The translations under genes and the position numbers were made by a program. Below are positions 45,121 to 58,700 of a stretch of 64,000 bases of DNA, piece after piece. Every line of letters starts with the position of its first letter. The first letter of the stretch is position 1. This DNA comes from Telmatactis stephensoni (Eukaryota > Cnidaria > Anthozoa > Actiniaria > Isophelliidae): positions 186,001 through 250,000 of the forward strand of contig JALIZF010001538.1 of NCBI GenBank assembly GCA_029948255.1. Direction: 5' to 3'. The notes under the pieces are model-generated. The model saw only the letters and a program-made list of their open reading frames with translations. It had not been told where the DNA came from and did no database searches.

Positions 45121-48100
45121 CTGAATGACAACGTTTTGTAAATGAGTGTAAAATAATATTTTCTGATAAAAATGCTTGAAAATACATGACAGAACCTAAA
45201 GGGTTCACACCGTTAACCGTAACTATTCGTCATTTCTACATTTGTAATTCATTCCAACACAATATTGAGGCGCTGTTACACTGTGCAATTTTCTCAGCAA
45301 CTTGTCTCGCAACGGCGATGCGAAACAAGTTGCTGGAGGATTGCACAGTGTAACAGGAGTTGTCTCGCAATTTTTTTTGTTGCGCGTATCGTTGCACGAA
45401 GTAGAACTCAGGTCTACTTTTCGCAACGCGTTGCAGCAACTTGCAATGCCACTGCACAGTGTATCACCCCTCCAGCAACTTTCCTCGCAATTTTTGAGGC
45501 ACATTTTCTACGAGCGCATGCGCAGTTTCTCATTTCGCTCTAAGGAGCTCTGGGTACGAGTAAAATATTGCAAGTTACTGGGGAAAATTGCACAGTGTAA
45601 CAGTGCCATAATTTTCTCAGCAACTTGTTTCGCAACGCCGTTGCGAGACAGGTTGCTGAGAAAATTGCACAGTGTAACAGCGCCTTTAGTAACATAAGGG
45701 TTTTAATGATACTAATATCATTAATTAATTCCTCTAAGCCCGGTTGCTAGAAGATGGGTTAACCCTAACCTAGCCTCCTCGGCAGGCATCTCTATTTTCT
45801 CTCTCTTTGCGATTCCTAACTAGCGCCTAGTCGCTCTCTATCAGCAACACAGGAAACCCAAGATTTTCTAGTTGGAGGAGTTTCACCCGAATTGACACGA
45901 GCGTGCGCGCGCGTTTGCGGGCGTGGGATCAGTCTCGCTCTTATTTCGCCCAGTAATTGATAACGACTGCATATTAAGACAAAGAGTTATAAACTAGATT
46001 ATCATTAGTCATCAGATATCAGAAATGCGTACGTCAAGAGTGGCGGTGCCTGATCCTTTGACTGCGAGTGAGTTGCCTGTCGAGTTTTCAGTCTGAAAGA
46101 GCTGTTACAAAGAAAGACATCCAGAAAGAGTGAATAAGTGCAACAACTTTAGCAGAACTAATGTATGAAGGAAATAAATCTAGTGGTTGTCCTGAATTCT
46201 GAGCCTTTCGCATAAATAACTTACAAATCTGGATAAAGCTTCAGATAACAAAATGACTAGCTGCTTTGCAAACTCAACTCAGCTCGAGAATCTCGCCAAA
46301 AAACTTGAGTCTACTGACCCGAACCGCCTATGAGTTCCCAATATACACGAGCTATTGTCTAAATGCCAATCAAAGTGAGCTTTCCATATTCAGGGAAGTA
46401 ACTTCTGATTGGTTAGCAGAAATTCAAAATGGCGTTCCACGAAGGTTCGAAGGTTCGACAATGAAAGGATTTCAAGTACCGGTAATACGAGGGAGATTCT
46501 CGAGCGTGAAAAACTGGAGTCTGCAAAGACAGACCACAAAATGACATAAACGAGACAATCTTTTGTTAATTGTACCTTTAGCATCAGGTCTATATTGTCT
46601 GGTGTTGGATGGAATTGGTTCCAAGGTAAAGTAAAGAACTTGGAGTGATGGACGCGACGTACGTAGTCAGGGATACCTGGCTTGACTAATGACGTCACGA
46701 AGAACGGCCAAAACAGGTTCATCAGGCTGGAACTACTCTGATAAACTAGAAAAACAAGTTTATCAGGTTTGAGTTAATCTGAGAAACCGGAACAGCAAGC
46801 TTATCAGGTTTGAACTACTCTGAGAAACCAGAAAAACAAGTTTATCAGGTTTGAACTACTCTGAGAAACCGGAAAAACAAGTTTATCAGGTTGAAAATTA
46901 TCTGAGGAACTCAATAAGGTTCCGTTCTAAGAAATTAGCAAACCATGAAGCTTATCAAGGGAACTATTCTAATTCTAACTTGCTGCTTCCGCCTGAGGAT
47001 TTGTAAAGGAGTATAATACTTACTTGGGAAATATAAATGAAGACAAGACATGGTATCTGTAAAGAGTGCCACCATGTCTGAAGCCTGAGGTACTTCAGTC
47101 TCGTTCCATGGAGCTACAGGTGCGTTACTGTAAGTAGAGGAGAGAGAAAAAATCCTTTAAACTATAACATTCCGAATGAGGAAAATGTCCTTCAGTAGCA
47201 TTTGGAAGTAATAAAGGCAAGAATCACAGTAAAGAACGAATCACAGTATTGTACGGCTTAAACCCTGCCTTTATATCATCCCGATAAGAAAAAAACCACA
47301 GTCACGTCAGGTGAAGAATGGCGTTCAAATTAAAGAAAGTTGCTTACCCTTCAATAGGACTGTCTTGTGCACAAATCCAAGGTTCGAATGTCTTGCAAAT
47401 TAATTTCCACAATGTTTCTAAGTCTTAAAAGCAATAAATGACATCGAATTGATATCAATGTTTAGTCGTCACTTACTATGAGCTATCAAAACCACTATAG
47501 TCATCAAACACCCTCCTCCCCCAACAACCACTACCATCATCATCATCATCATCATCATCACAATCATCATCATTACTATCATTATATTACCTTCTCCGGT
47601 GTCATTTGATTTACGCGCCGTGCGCCCAACAACCAACATCATCATCATCACCACCACCATCATCATCATTATCATCATCATCATCGTTATCATCATCACC
47701 ACCAACGGAATACCATTACGATACATGTATTACCTTCTACAGTGTCATTTGATTTACGAGCCGTTCGTCCAACGACCTGCTGACACATAAACCCAAGTAA
47801 CAAGGACAGCTGCTTGATATATGGACGCCACATGGTATACAGTCCACCAGTCACGTGACCACCTAACTCTGCGCGCTGATTGCTGAAGTACTTGGTAAGC
47901 CAATCAAGTGTTTCCATGATCTTAAAACAGTTACAGAAATAAGTTACTATTTGACTTAAAATTTGCTTTGTATTTTTACAACTGATATATTTTGCTACGT
48001 CTTTCACGCCGGACACTCTAGGTATCCTAGGATGCGCAAGTAATTCGACGTCGACCATTATGGATAACATTTTGAGTAGAGCATGATTCCAACTAGCCGC

Positions 48101-51100
48101 ATAAACATAACCGCAAGCAACATACGCAGATAGAGCTGTATACTGCTCATTGACAACGCTCGTCTTTTCCTGCGTTATGTACCTCTTAAAAGGCGTTGTT
48201 ACACGTACGCATTTTTTTTCTGCAACTGGTCTCGCAATATCGCTGTAAAACTACTTTCACGAACTACTGCAATCCAGCGTGTAAAATACCCTCCATCGTA
48301 AAAAAATAATTGCAAGACAGGTTTTTCTGCAATTGTTGCAGCACCTTTTTTCGACGTTGCACCATGTGATCACACCTGCAGCGGTTCGTGCAACTTGTTT
48401 CGCAACGCCATTGCGTGACGTGTTGCAGACAAAATTGCACCATGTGTACCTATGGGATGAATGCGATACTGAGTCTGCGTACGTTCCTTACGTAACGTAC
48501 ATAACAAACATGCGTAACGTAACTTTGCATAAGAGTTACCTGTTCATCTGCCAAGACGGTTGCAAGAGTTGGTGATTGTGGAGCTTTGTCGCTATCTTGA
48601 TTAAGAACGCAACCAATGCAGAATAAAAACTGTTCCCAGACATCAAGGGATAAGTTACGACTACTGGAACCTACAAGCAGGACAACACCTCTGAGTAAAA
48701 TCCTCTATAGTATTTGGTTCCTTCATTAATTACGATATCAGCTCAGAACAGATTTCATATGACCGTGGAGACGCAAACGCACGGTCACGACACAGTTACA
48801 ACAGGAATTTCGAATCTTTTACGACACCACGGCTCTGACGCGATTACGGCACGGCGCGGTCCGTTTCACACTCATACATAAACTGCTTTATTTAATACAA
48901 GTGGAGAAAATGGTGTACGCTTATTGCTCAAGAAACCATTGTTAGTGTTTTAAGAAAAGAAATGCAATTTCTCTGCTCTCTAGTGATCTAGTAATGAAAC
49001 CATTTTATCCCTCTTCGTCGTGCGAGCGTATCTTGCTAAGAGAGCAAGGAAAAGTTGTCGGTGACAAACTAACCTTCAAAAAGCAGTCGTAACGTGTCGC
49101 TGTACTGTTCTGGGAAATTGAACATCAAAACTAATGACATATGACGTAGATAGACCTAAAGAAATACGAAAACAGCTTAGGAAAACAGGCAACCAATAAA
49201 AAGGCAAGACGACAGACAGTCACGTAGAAAGCACTGACAGACAAAAATGCTGGCATTACTAAGTTTTGTACCAAGGCATTTAAATTTAACATATAAATAC
49301 ATTCAACGAAGGCAGGCCAGTAAACGGACAGGCAAGTGGACGGAGAAACAGAACGTCAAACACAGACACACAACGGACGACGACGACGACGACGACAACA
49401 GCAACAACAACAACAACCACTACTACACCACCACCACCACCACCACCACTACCACTACCACCACCACTACCACAACAACAACCTTATAAATACACGGTGC
49501 ACACACGTCGTATAAGTTTATAAGTACCTCATTTATAGCGCGGTCCTGGGGGTTGACTTCAAGTCCAAGTTTTCTCAATGCTGTAAAAACCGCAACAGTC
49601 AGCCCTGATCTCTCAATTAATGAGCTACTTGATGAGGACAGCCACTTCTTGAGATCAAACTACGATATCAAATACATTATAGTTTGTAACATTGTTTTGC
49701 TACTACTTGGCATTGATATGCGACCCTCCAAAATGAATTACTAAGTTTCTTTAGTCACGCGACCTACCAGGGAATGTAGAAAAATTGGATTCCCTTCCCT
49801 TCTCTAACCCACCCCACCATGAATGGTCACGCGATCCTACCGATGGTAAGCCTGGGTTTTCACTGCAACGCAAACATAAGTGTAAGCACAAGAATCAAAA
49901 AAATTCTTTTTTTGTGTGTTTGCACTTGTGTTCATTTTATGTCAATGAAAATGGAAGATTATGCTTGCGCTTGTGCTTGCGTCGCTATAGTGAAACCCAG
50001 GCTTTAGATAAATTACGAAACGTTTCTTCTGTATTTGCATAAAACATATACATGACATGTAACATAATCGCCGTTACCCTGGTGACAGAATCAGGATGTC
50101 ATGAAATCATTCAAGCAACCTATAGTGACAAGTAACGCAATCGTTCACGAGACCTATCGTGACATGTAACGCAATCATTCACGAGACCTATCGTGACAAG
50201 TAACGCAATTGTTCACGAGACCTATCGTGACGTGTAACGCAATCATTCACGCAATCTATCGTGACATGTAACGCAATCCTCCTTACCTTGGTTAAGAGTG
50301 AAAAGGCCAAATCTTTATCAGGTATTTGCATGACCTCATGGTACATGGCTGTAAACCGCGATGGATTGTCATTAGGACTAAAGAACGGCACGAGCAACAT
50401 GGTAATGGACGTGTGCTCAAGGATAGCACATAGTAACTGTTCAGTTTGAAAGCCGTTATTGAGGATGAATTCCTGCAACGAACAGGTTATAAAACAGGTC
50501 AGGGTCAGACGCACACGTAACCACATTATCTTTGCTTCAGAGGATAGAGCAGATTTCGTATGTGTGAAACGGACCGCGCCGTAACGTGACCATGTCAGTG
50601 CCGTGTTGTCTATAAAAACATTCGAAATTCCTGTCGCAACCGTGCCGTGACCGTGCGGTGCGTTTTCACAGTTATACGAAATCTGCTCTAATACAGAACA
50701 TTATATATTTTGAAGTTTAACCGAAACTAGCGGGCTTTGTTGGTGTATGAAGATACAACAGGGAATGAATGAAAATCTGTAACATTGTATAAAAAGAGAG
50801 TATGAAACTAGTGAGTGAACTAGTTTGGACTGTGTTGGTGTATGAAGATACAACAGGGAATGAATGAAAATCTGTAACACCGTATAAAAAGAGAGTATGA
50901 AACTAGTGAGTGAACTAGTTTGGGCTGCATCGGTGTATAAAGATACAACAGGGAATGAATGGAAATCTGTAACACCGTATAAAAAGAGAGTATGAAACTA
51001 GTGAGTGAACTAGTTTGGGCTGCATCGGTGTATAAAGATACAACAGGGAATGAATGAAAATCTGTAACACTGTATAAAAAGAGAGTATGAAACTAGTGAG

Positions 51101-52692
51101 TGAACTAGTTGGAACTGTGTTGGTGTATAAAGATACACTAAGGGATGAATGAAAATCTGTAACACTGTATAAAAAGAGAGTATGAAACTAGTGAGTGAAC
51201 TAGTTGGAACTGTGTTGGTGTATAAAGATACACTAAGGGATGAATGAAAATCTGTAACACTGTGTAAAAAGAGAGTATGAAACTAGTGAGTGAACTAGTT
51301 GGAACTGTGTTGGTGTATAAAGATACACTAAGGGATGAATGAAAATCTGTAACACTGTGTAAAAAGAGAGTATGAAACTAGTGAGTGAACTAGTTTGGAC
51401 TGTGTTGGTGTATAAAGATACAATAAGGAATGAATGGAAATCTGTAACACCGTATAAAAAGAGAGTATGAAACTAGTGAGTGAACTAGTTTGGGCTGCAT
51501 CGGTGTATAAAGATACAACAGGGAATGAATGGAAATCTGTAACACCGTATAAAAAGAGAGTATGAAACTAGTGAGTGAACTAGTTTGGGCTGCATCGGTG
51601 TATAAAGATGCAATAAGGAACGAATGGAAATCTGTAACACCATATATTTTAGACAGAACTTGGAACCTGGGCCCTTCGTCGGAGTAGAAGGAACTCGAAC
51701 CGTCAGTAGTGTGAATGCTCTGTTTTAACACTTTTGAGTTAGGTATTTATGCATGTAAACCCTTATTATGCTGTATACAATTCTACACTTCAATATAAAG
51801 TGTTTGTCTATCCACTATGACCTAGAACAGTAATGTTACTTAATTAAAAACTCCTAAGAACGCATTGTCTATATGACAATTAATATTACGAAAGGAATAT
51901 ATTTACGATGGAAGAAAATTAAGTGCGCAATACAATAATAAAGAGAAAAGAATGAAAAACATTTGAAAAATAAGTAATGCATTCTCTATCTCCAGAAACT
52001 ATACTTTAAAGTAAAAAGAAATCTACTGAGTTTTTTTTTTACTTAATTAAAAACTCCTAAGAACGCATTGTCTATATCATAATTAATGTTACGAAAGGAA
52101 TATAAAAAAACTAAGTGCGCAATGAAATAATAAAGAGAAAAGAATGAAAAACATTTGAAAAAGTGTAATGCATTTTCTATCTCCAGAAACTATACTTTAA
52201 AGTAAAAAGAAATCTACAGTTTTAAGGTTAAAAAGGTTTGTTTTTATACTGAAGTTATATGACTAGAACGTGTTTGAACGTATCAAGTTATTACTACAAG
52301 AGCACCTGTTCGTTACCTGTTAGTTTCACCCATGAAGTGACCATAAATAAGATTCTTAACGACAGTATATATATTAAATCATGACATAGTCCCATTATTA
52401 TAAGACCCATGGCTTCATTTAAGGAGAAGTTCACTTGAGGAAGGGAATAATGACTACAACGAATTTTTATAGTTTACAGGTTATCAACTTGTATTGACCA
52501 ATAGGATGCCACAGCGATTTGCAATTCTAATAACAATGTACTAATGTACGTCACGTGTGGTAGTATTAATAAATTATGATTTTTACTCATTATAATATCA
52601 TACAAAACGTATGTGTCCATGTGTATAGAGTGCCTCTGTCTGTCTGTCCGTCTGTCTGTCCATTTTCTATCGTTTTTCCTTCGTTTTCTTTT

Positions 52693-52740
<48 letters not shown>

Positions 52741-55700
52741 TCGTTCTTTCTTTCGTTCGTTCTTTCTTTCTTTCTTTCTTTCATTCTTTCTTTCTTTCTT
52801 TCTTTCATTCTTTCTTTCTTTCTCCCTTCCTTCCTTCCTTCCTTTCTGTCTGCCTGTCTGTCTGTCTGTCTGTCTGACTGCCCGTCTGTCTGTCCGTCCT
52901 CCTGTCTATAAAGTGATGTGCGTGAACTGACTGCAATAGAATCCCAATTTCTCGAACCCTCAGTTTCTCGATCCTACCAATAACTCGAACCAAGAGACCA
53001 TAATACTGTTATGGTCTCTTGCTCGAACCAATTGTTTTCCCCCTTGGATTTCTTCCATTGTAGTTTTACACCCGATTTCTCGAACCAATTTTCGTTTCCC
53101 TTGGAGCTTCGAGAAATCGGGATTTTATTGTACCTTATTTATCTAAGAAGCGCAAAAAGAACTACCCACTTCTAATAAGCAGTACATCAATGAGTCTGTG
53201 ATACCAGGAAGTATCACCCTAAAACAAAGTATCAAGTTACCTTGCCTAGGATTTCAATACACGAAGAGAAAAACTGTAAAGTAGGCTGGAACCTGATAAC
53301 TGTTTCATCCATGCAACCAGCCATTTGATAGAATAAACTTGTTCCAATGTCTGTCAGGATTTCTGAAAACAACCCGAGATACATATGAGCAAGGTCCTCG
53401 ACATAAATCAAATTATATTATTTTTCTACCTTTGATGTTGCGTTCTTCAGTGATTTGTGCTTTCTTAACTAAGACACTGACAAAGAAAGGCGCAAATTAG
53501 TGATGGAAGACAAAAGGAAGACAGAAAGAATAGGAAAAGAAAACGTACGAAAGAAAGAAGGCACGAAAGGAGAAAATCAGTGATAAAAGATGCAAGGAAG
53601 GAGGGAATTTAATGAAGGAAGAAAAAAGAAAGGAGGGAAGGGAGGTAGGGAAGGAAGGAAGAAAAGGAGGGAGGGAGGGAGAGAGAGGGAGGGAAGGAGG
53701 GAGGGAGGGAGGAAGGAAGGAAGGGAGAGAGGGAGAGGAATAAAGGGAGAGAGGAAGTACATTTCTTTCACTTACGTTATGATCACCTCCACAAAAGCAG
53801 CAGCACAACATACATCCATTGGACAAGCTTGCAAGAACCACTCTACCATATTGTCATATTCTTTACGGTTTTCAGCCATCCTGTTGCTTACAACTTCATT
53901 GTCGTATCGGCATAAAAACTACACCACATAAACAACTCATGAGATTTTGTGTTTTGTACTTATGTAGAAGTTAGTCCATATCAAGAGGGAGGGAGGTTTA
54001 ATGGTGTTATCGTATAAGAGTATCATATCAATATGGTATATTTTCAATCCCATATTTTTCAAGGATCGATTACTTAGCTCCTACGCTATAAGCATTGGCA
54101 GCTCAGAATCGCGATGATTGATTTCATCAAAATAATGGTCACCAAAACGATGGATTTAATAAATGAGAATGATGATGACGATGATAACGATGGATGATGA
54201 TGTTGTCTATACACCAATTTCCATATATCAGTTCAGTGGTCACACACAAAGTATCCAAGCGAGGCTCCAGGGTACAAATTGGAACAATCCTTTGTGTGTA
54301 CCCGTGGAGCCTCAGCTTTATTAGTCTTACATACCTGCAGAGTAATGGTTGCTGGACCAGAACACTGGTGATCACTTCTAAACTTACTACGGCATGGTAC
54401 CCTTTTAACCAACTGCAATGTTAACAAAAATATATTGCTCTAATAAGGGCGTTGTCACACGTGCCATGTCATCTTGAAATCTGTGATCAATTCTTTATCA
54501 AAAAACTCAAGGTAAGTAAAACTTTGGACACTTAAAAGGGGTAAAATCACTTACTACTATTTTAGTTGGCTAGAGCAGCTACGTTACGACGAACAAAGAT
54601 TTTCACATGCATGATATAACCGGCTGAGTTACAAAAGAAAATGACCTAAGGTTTCGGTCGCAGCTGCTTGTTGATTTTTACTCTTTTATTTATTCCCTCC
54701 AACTGGATGAGGGCCAATTCTTGGATTACATGTGACGTCACGGCAGCCATCTTGGATGAACTTTAACAAAAGATTTCTCATTGGCGTCTCTTGTTTGTTC
54801 ATCCAACATGGCTACCGCTTCATTGTCTTTTGATTCCCAAAGGAATGGATGAAACCCAGCAATATAATACTTCCATATTAGTTTCATATAAACTTCATAG
54901 TAGTTACAATCGCGCAAGTATCATGGATTTCGTTAACAATACTACATAATTGGTGTCACGTGATCTACCTGCGTCATTTGATTGGTTGACATTCTTGGAA
55001 TGAGATCCAGATAAACTTGATCTAAAGCTATCAAATGATCAGTCTCTCGACAAAAATGTCTGTAGAACAAACATACACAATTTAAAATCACACCTTTCTT
55101 TGATGTAACGAAAATCTCGCTCAGTTAAGGGAGCATTCATTTTTTAGGAGGGGAGTGGGCCCGAGGAATTGCAGGAATTTAATACAAAAAAATGCAAGCC
55201 CCCACGGTAAGGAATTGAACTATATTGATGACCCACCCCACTTCCAAATATGAAAATAGGGTCAAAAACATGACCCACCCCCTTTCATAGAGTAAATTGC
55301 TTTTGGCCCACCCCTCAATTCCTCCGGCCCACCCCCCTCTTAAAAAATGAATGCTCCCTAAAGAACTGGTACTGCATGTAGGTCACAAATGTTCAGAAGA
55401 AAAATGGGAAAAGTTTTAGTCGCTAAAATCGAAAGCACAAGATTTCATTCCACAAGGTAAAGGGATTTTTGAATTTTGAGATTCCTTTTATGGCCGTCAG
55501 AGGAGAACCAGAGAGAAGGGGTCCACAGGAAGCCCAAATTAAGAAAAAACAGAAAAGAGAAAGACATGTTACACTTACTTAGCATGCATGTTGAGTTTCT
55601 GAAGACTATCATGGACAAGGTTGATAATCTTTTGTTTGTTGGTTAACATTTTGTCTGTCAGGGGAGGAAGTGGGGATTTTATCATGACCACAGGGGGTGG

Positions 55701-58700
55701 GGGACGAGGTGGTTGGTGAGTCCTCATACGCTTGATAATCCTTGCAGCAGCTGAAAAATAACAAAAGTCATGACTAAACTATTATCACTCTACATACAGT
55801 GTAAGCCCCACCAGTGGAACCCCACCAACTCGAACTTACCCAGGGGAAGCTAAATATTCGACATAGCGGGGGGTTCGAGATAACCGATAGTAATTGACTT
55901 TAAAAATGACTCAAGGGAAATGGGTTTGTGTTCGAGATAGCGGGGGTTCAAGATAACCGATACTGTAATTAACTGAAAAAAATGACTCAAGGGGCCGGTT
56001 TGTGTTCGAGATAGTGAGGTTTTCGAGTTAACCGGATTCGAATTAGCGGAGTTCAAGTGTAGCAATAAAACAGACGCTAGTGCCTCATCAAAGCTACCTA
56101 GTAGTAGCGAAATTGCAATCCTTCTGTTGTAAGAAGATGCATTCATTTCAGTCTGCTTTTGCATCTGCGCTTGCAATATACTACTTCACTGGATACACAA
56201 TTCAATATAACGAAATATCCTAGCTTTTACCGCAAGCCTTTTTACTTGATACAATTAATGCTATACGCTGCTTCTTCAGTGTAAAGCCGCAAACGGCCTG
56301 GTCACGCCATCCAAGACTGCTTGCAATATCATATACACCAATTTCCATACATCGGTTCAGTGGTCACACACAAAGCATTCAGCCGAGGCTCCAAGGGGAT
56401 ATTTGCATAATCCTTTGAAACTAAGGCCACTGGACCTTGACGCCTCGCTCGGGAGCTTTGTGTTTGGTCAGTGAACCGATGTATGGAAACTGGTGAATGT
56501 AGTCTGTATTTGCTTTGTTAAATACCTGTTCTTTTTTCTAGGCCAAAGTCTCTTAAAAGACAACTTTACCTCGATGTCAGTATAGCATAGGCAGCTTTCA
56601 TTCACGAAAGACGACGGAGTTGCGACCATTAATTAATACTGACGAATTTTTGTGGTTTAACGTTTACATTATGTGCTTACTGACTGAGTGGGAGGGCCAG
56701 ACGGGGAAATATTTGCCTCCAGGTCATGGCCGACGGGCCGACCGCACCAAGTCCATAAGCATTTTATCATATGATTCTTTTAGATCATTTTATTTATAGT
56801 TTTGGACGCGTGCAGTCCGGGTCCGGATACAGGCTTTTCCGGACCACCTGACTATTTCCAAAGGTTTTTTAAGAGCGCGCGCATTGCCAAATATGGTATA
56901 TATGATAAGAACAGATATCGCTAACACCTTAATCGTACCTGTGTCGGGATAAGATGAGCCCCAGTTACTTGATATGCTAGTTGTACTACTGGGCTTCCTT
57001 TGCTTTTTCCCATAAGCGTATTTCATCCACTTTCCTACCGTTTCTCTCAATTCCCAGTCAATCTTTTTAAAGTGGACCAAATCCCACCAAGGGCCCTATG
57101 AGAGAAGGCACGAGTACTATAAGTATATTTGCAGTATCTTTAGCTATTGTGATGATATTCGAAAATAAATTAGAGTCAGAATAAGTAGCCTCTTTGGCAG
57201 TTTTCCTTTAGGCCTACTCCGTGCCCTAAAATCGCCTAATATCGCCCAAGATCGCTCAATATCGCCCAAGAGTGCCTAAGAGCGCCAACTCGAAATAGCT
57301 AAAATTTCCCAATATCGCCTAAGATCGCCTAAGATCGCCTAAGATTGCCCAAGATCGCTCAATATCGCCCAAGAGCGCCTAAGAACTCGAAATGGCTAAA
57401 TTTTCCCAATATCGCCTAAGATCGCCCAAAATAACGGCGATTTTAGGGCTCGGGGTGGGCCTTCCTTTGTTTCGTTTCCATGATATCTTTACCTGTTCAG
57501 ATTTCAAAGCCTTCTCCAGCCTCTGTGGATCATATGGTGCGGGTAGGGAGGGTAAGTACAAAGTTGGATCATGTAAGCGAGGCTCATCTAACCAAAGTGC
57601 AAGAACTTGGTAAAACCTAAGGTAAAGATAATTTGAGTGTAAAACTAAAATTGTTACTAAAACATCAACAAGAAAAACAACCATAAACAACAAGAACCAC
57701 AAATAAGTTTAAAAGTCAGTTTAGCATTCGAATCGATTGTTTCACCATGAATACAGTGCAACTGTGATTATTTGCAAAATACTTAATGTAGAGGTAGTGT
57801 GTGAGAGAGTACAGTCTCCCAATTAGTGCGCAAGCGCTAGAAGACTTGGACACTTAAATAAACAGTTATTTTAACCCCTATTAAGCGGCTACCCCCTATT
57901 TAGCGACTAGTTATCAAAATCCTGACTACTGATGTTACTGTAAAAACAACCCCCATTAACCGACCAACCCGTATTAAGCGGCCACTTGCCCGTTCACAGA
58001 GGGTGAATGGGGGTTCTATTTCACAATACTCCTTAAAGTTCCCGTATTTTTTTCTGGGTGAAATCACTTTTGAATTTTATCAAGTGGAATGAAGCTCGCA
58101 CAAAATGAGTTGCGCTCATTTCAAATCAAGCGGTACGCAGATGCTGTAGTCTGTTTCACCAAGAGAAAAAACTCACCCAGCAAGTTTCTCATGGAACGCC
58201 TTTGTTTCTTCAAACTGTTTGTTGATTTCCTGGTCAGTATCTTCTCCCTGTACTGATTCTTTATCAGCAGACATTTGGGCTGTCATTCCACGATGGTGTT
58301 CTGCAGTAGTTTGTAGGCGCTGTTTCATTTTCTTCAGTAAAGATACATCTGCCTGACTGTCAAAGTATCGATAGCCAACACCAGCACGCTGTGGCATTCT
58401 ACCAAAGAATAAAATAAGAAAAGGAATCAATGAAATAGGAAGAAATGAGTTAAAAGGTAGAACTGAGACCAAGAGAGAGAGAGAGAGGAAGGGTGAAAAT
58501 GAAACAAAATGGTTGAATGGAAGGAGAGATAAAAGTAAAAGAATTACCGATTGTTAAAGAAGAAGACTCAGCAACAGCAACGAAATGCAAAAAAGGAAAA
58601 CCTAAGTTTAGCATAGAGTAAAATAAAGAGGTCCCATTCGAGTTGATTGATAAAACCTTAAGTGGCGTTACGCAAGACGATACCACCTTGCGCAAAATAG

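Noticed and set aside
45223..45697. Cys-rich overlapping frames on both strands
   Set aside because: They lie within the TIRs and repeats of a MITE.
46266..46544. 92-residue plus-strand open frame
   Set aside because: Antisense to an EPG5 intron next to exon 46576-46745; no motif and no splice or promoter support.
51390..51731. 113-residue minus-strand open frame
   Set aside because: Lies in the 95-bp tandem array, whose period breaks any protein repeat.
52576..52993. Phe/Leu/Ser- and Lys/Glu-rich open frames
   Set aside because: Both strands of the CTTT/CTTC/TCTG microsatellite stay open by composition.
53497..53931. Pro/Ser/Leu-rich frame and Gly/Arg/Glu-rich frame
   Set aside because: Purine-tract artefacts; the real coding sequence here is EPG5 exon 53776-53918 in another frame.
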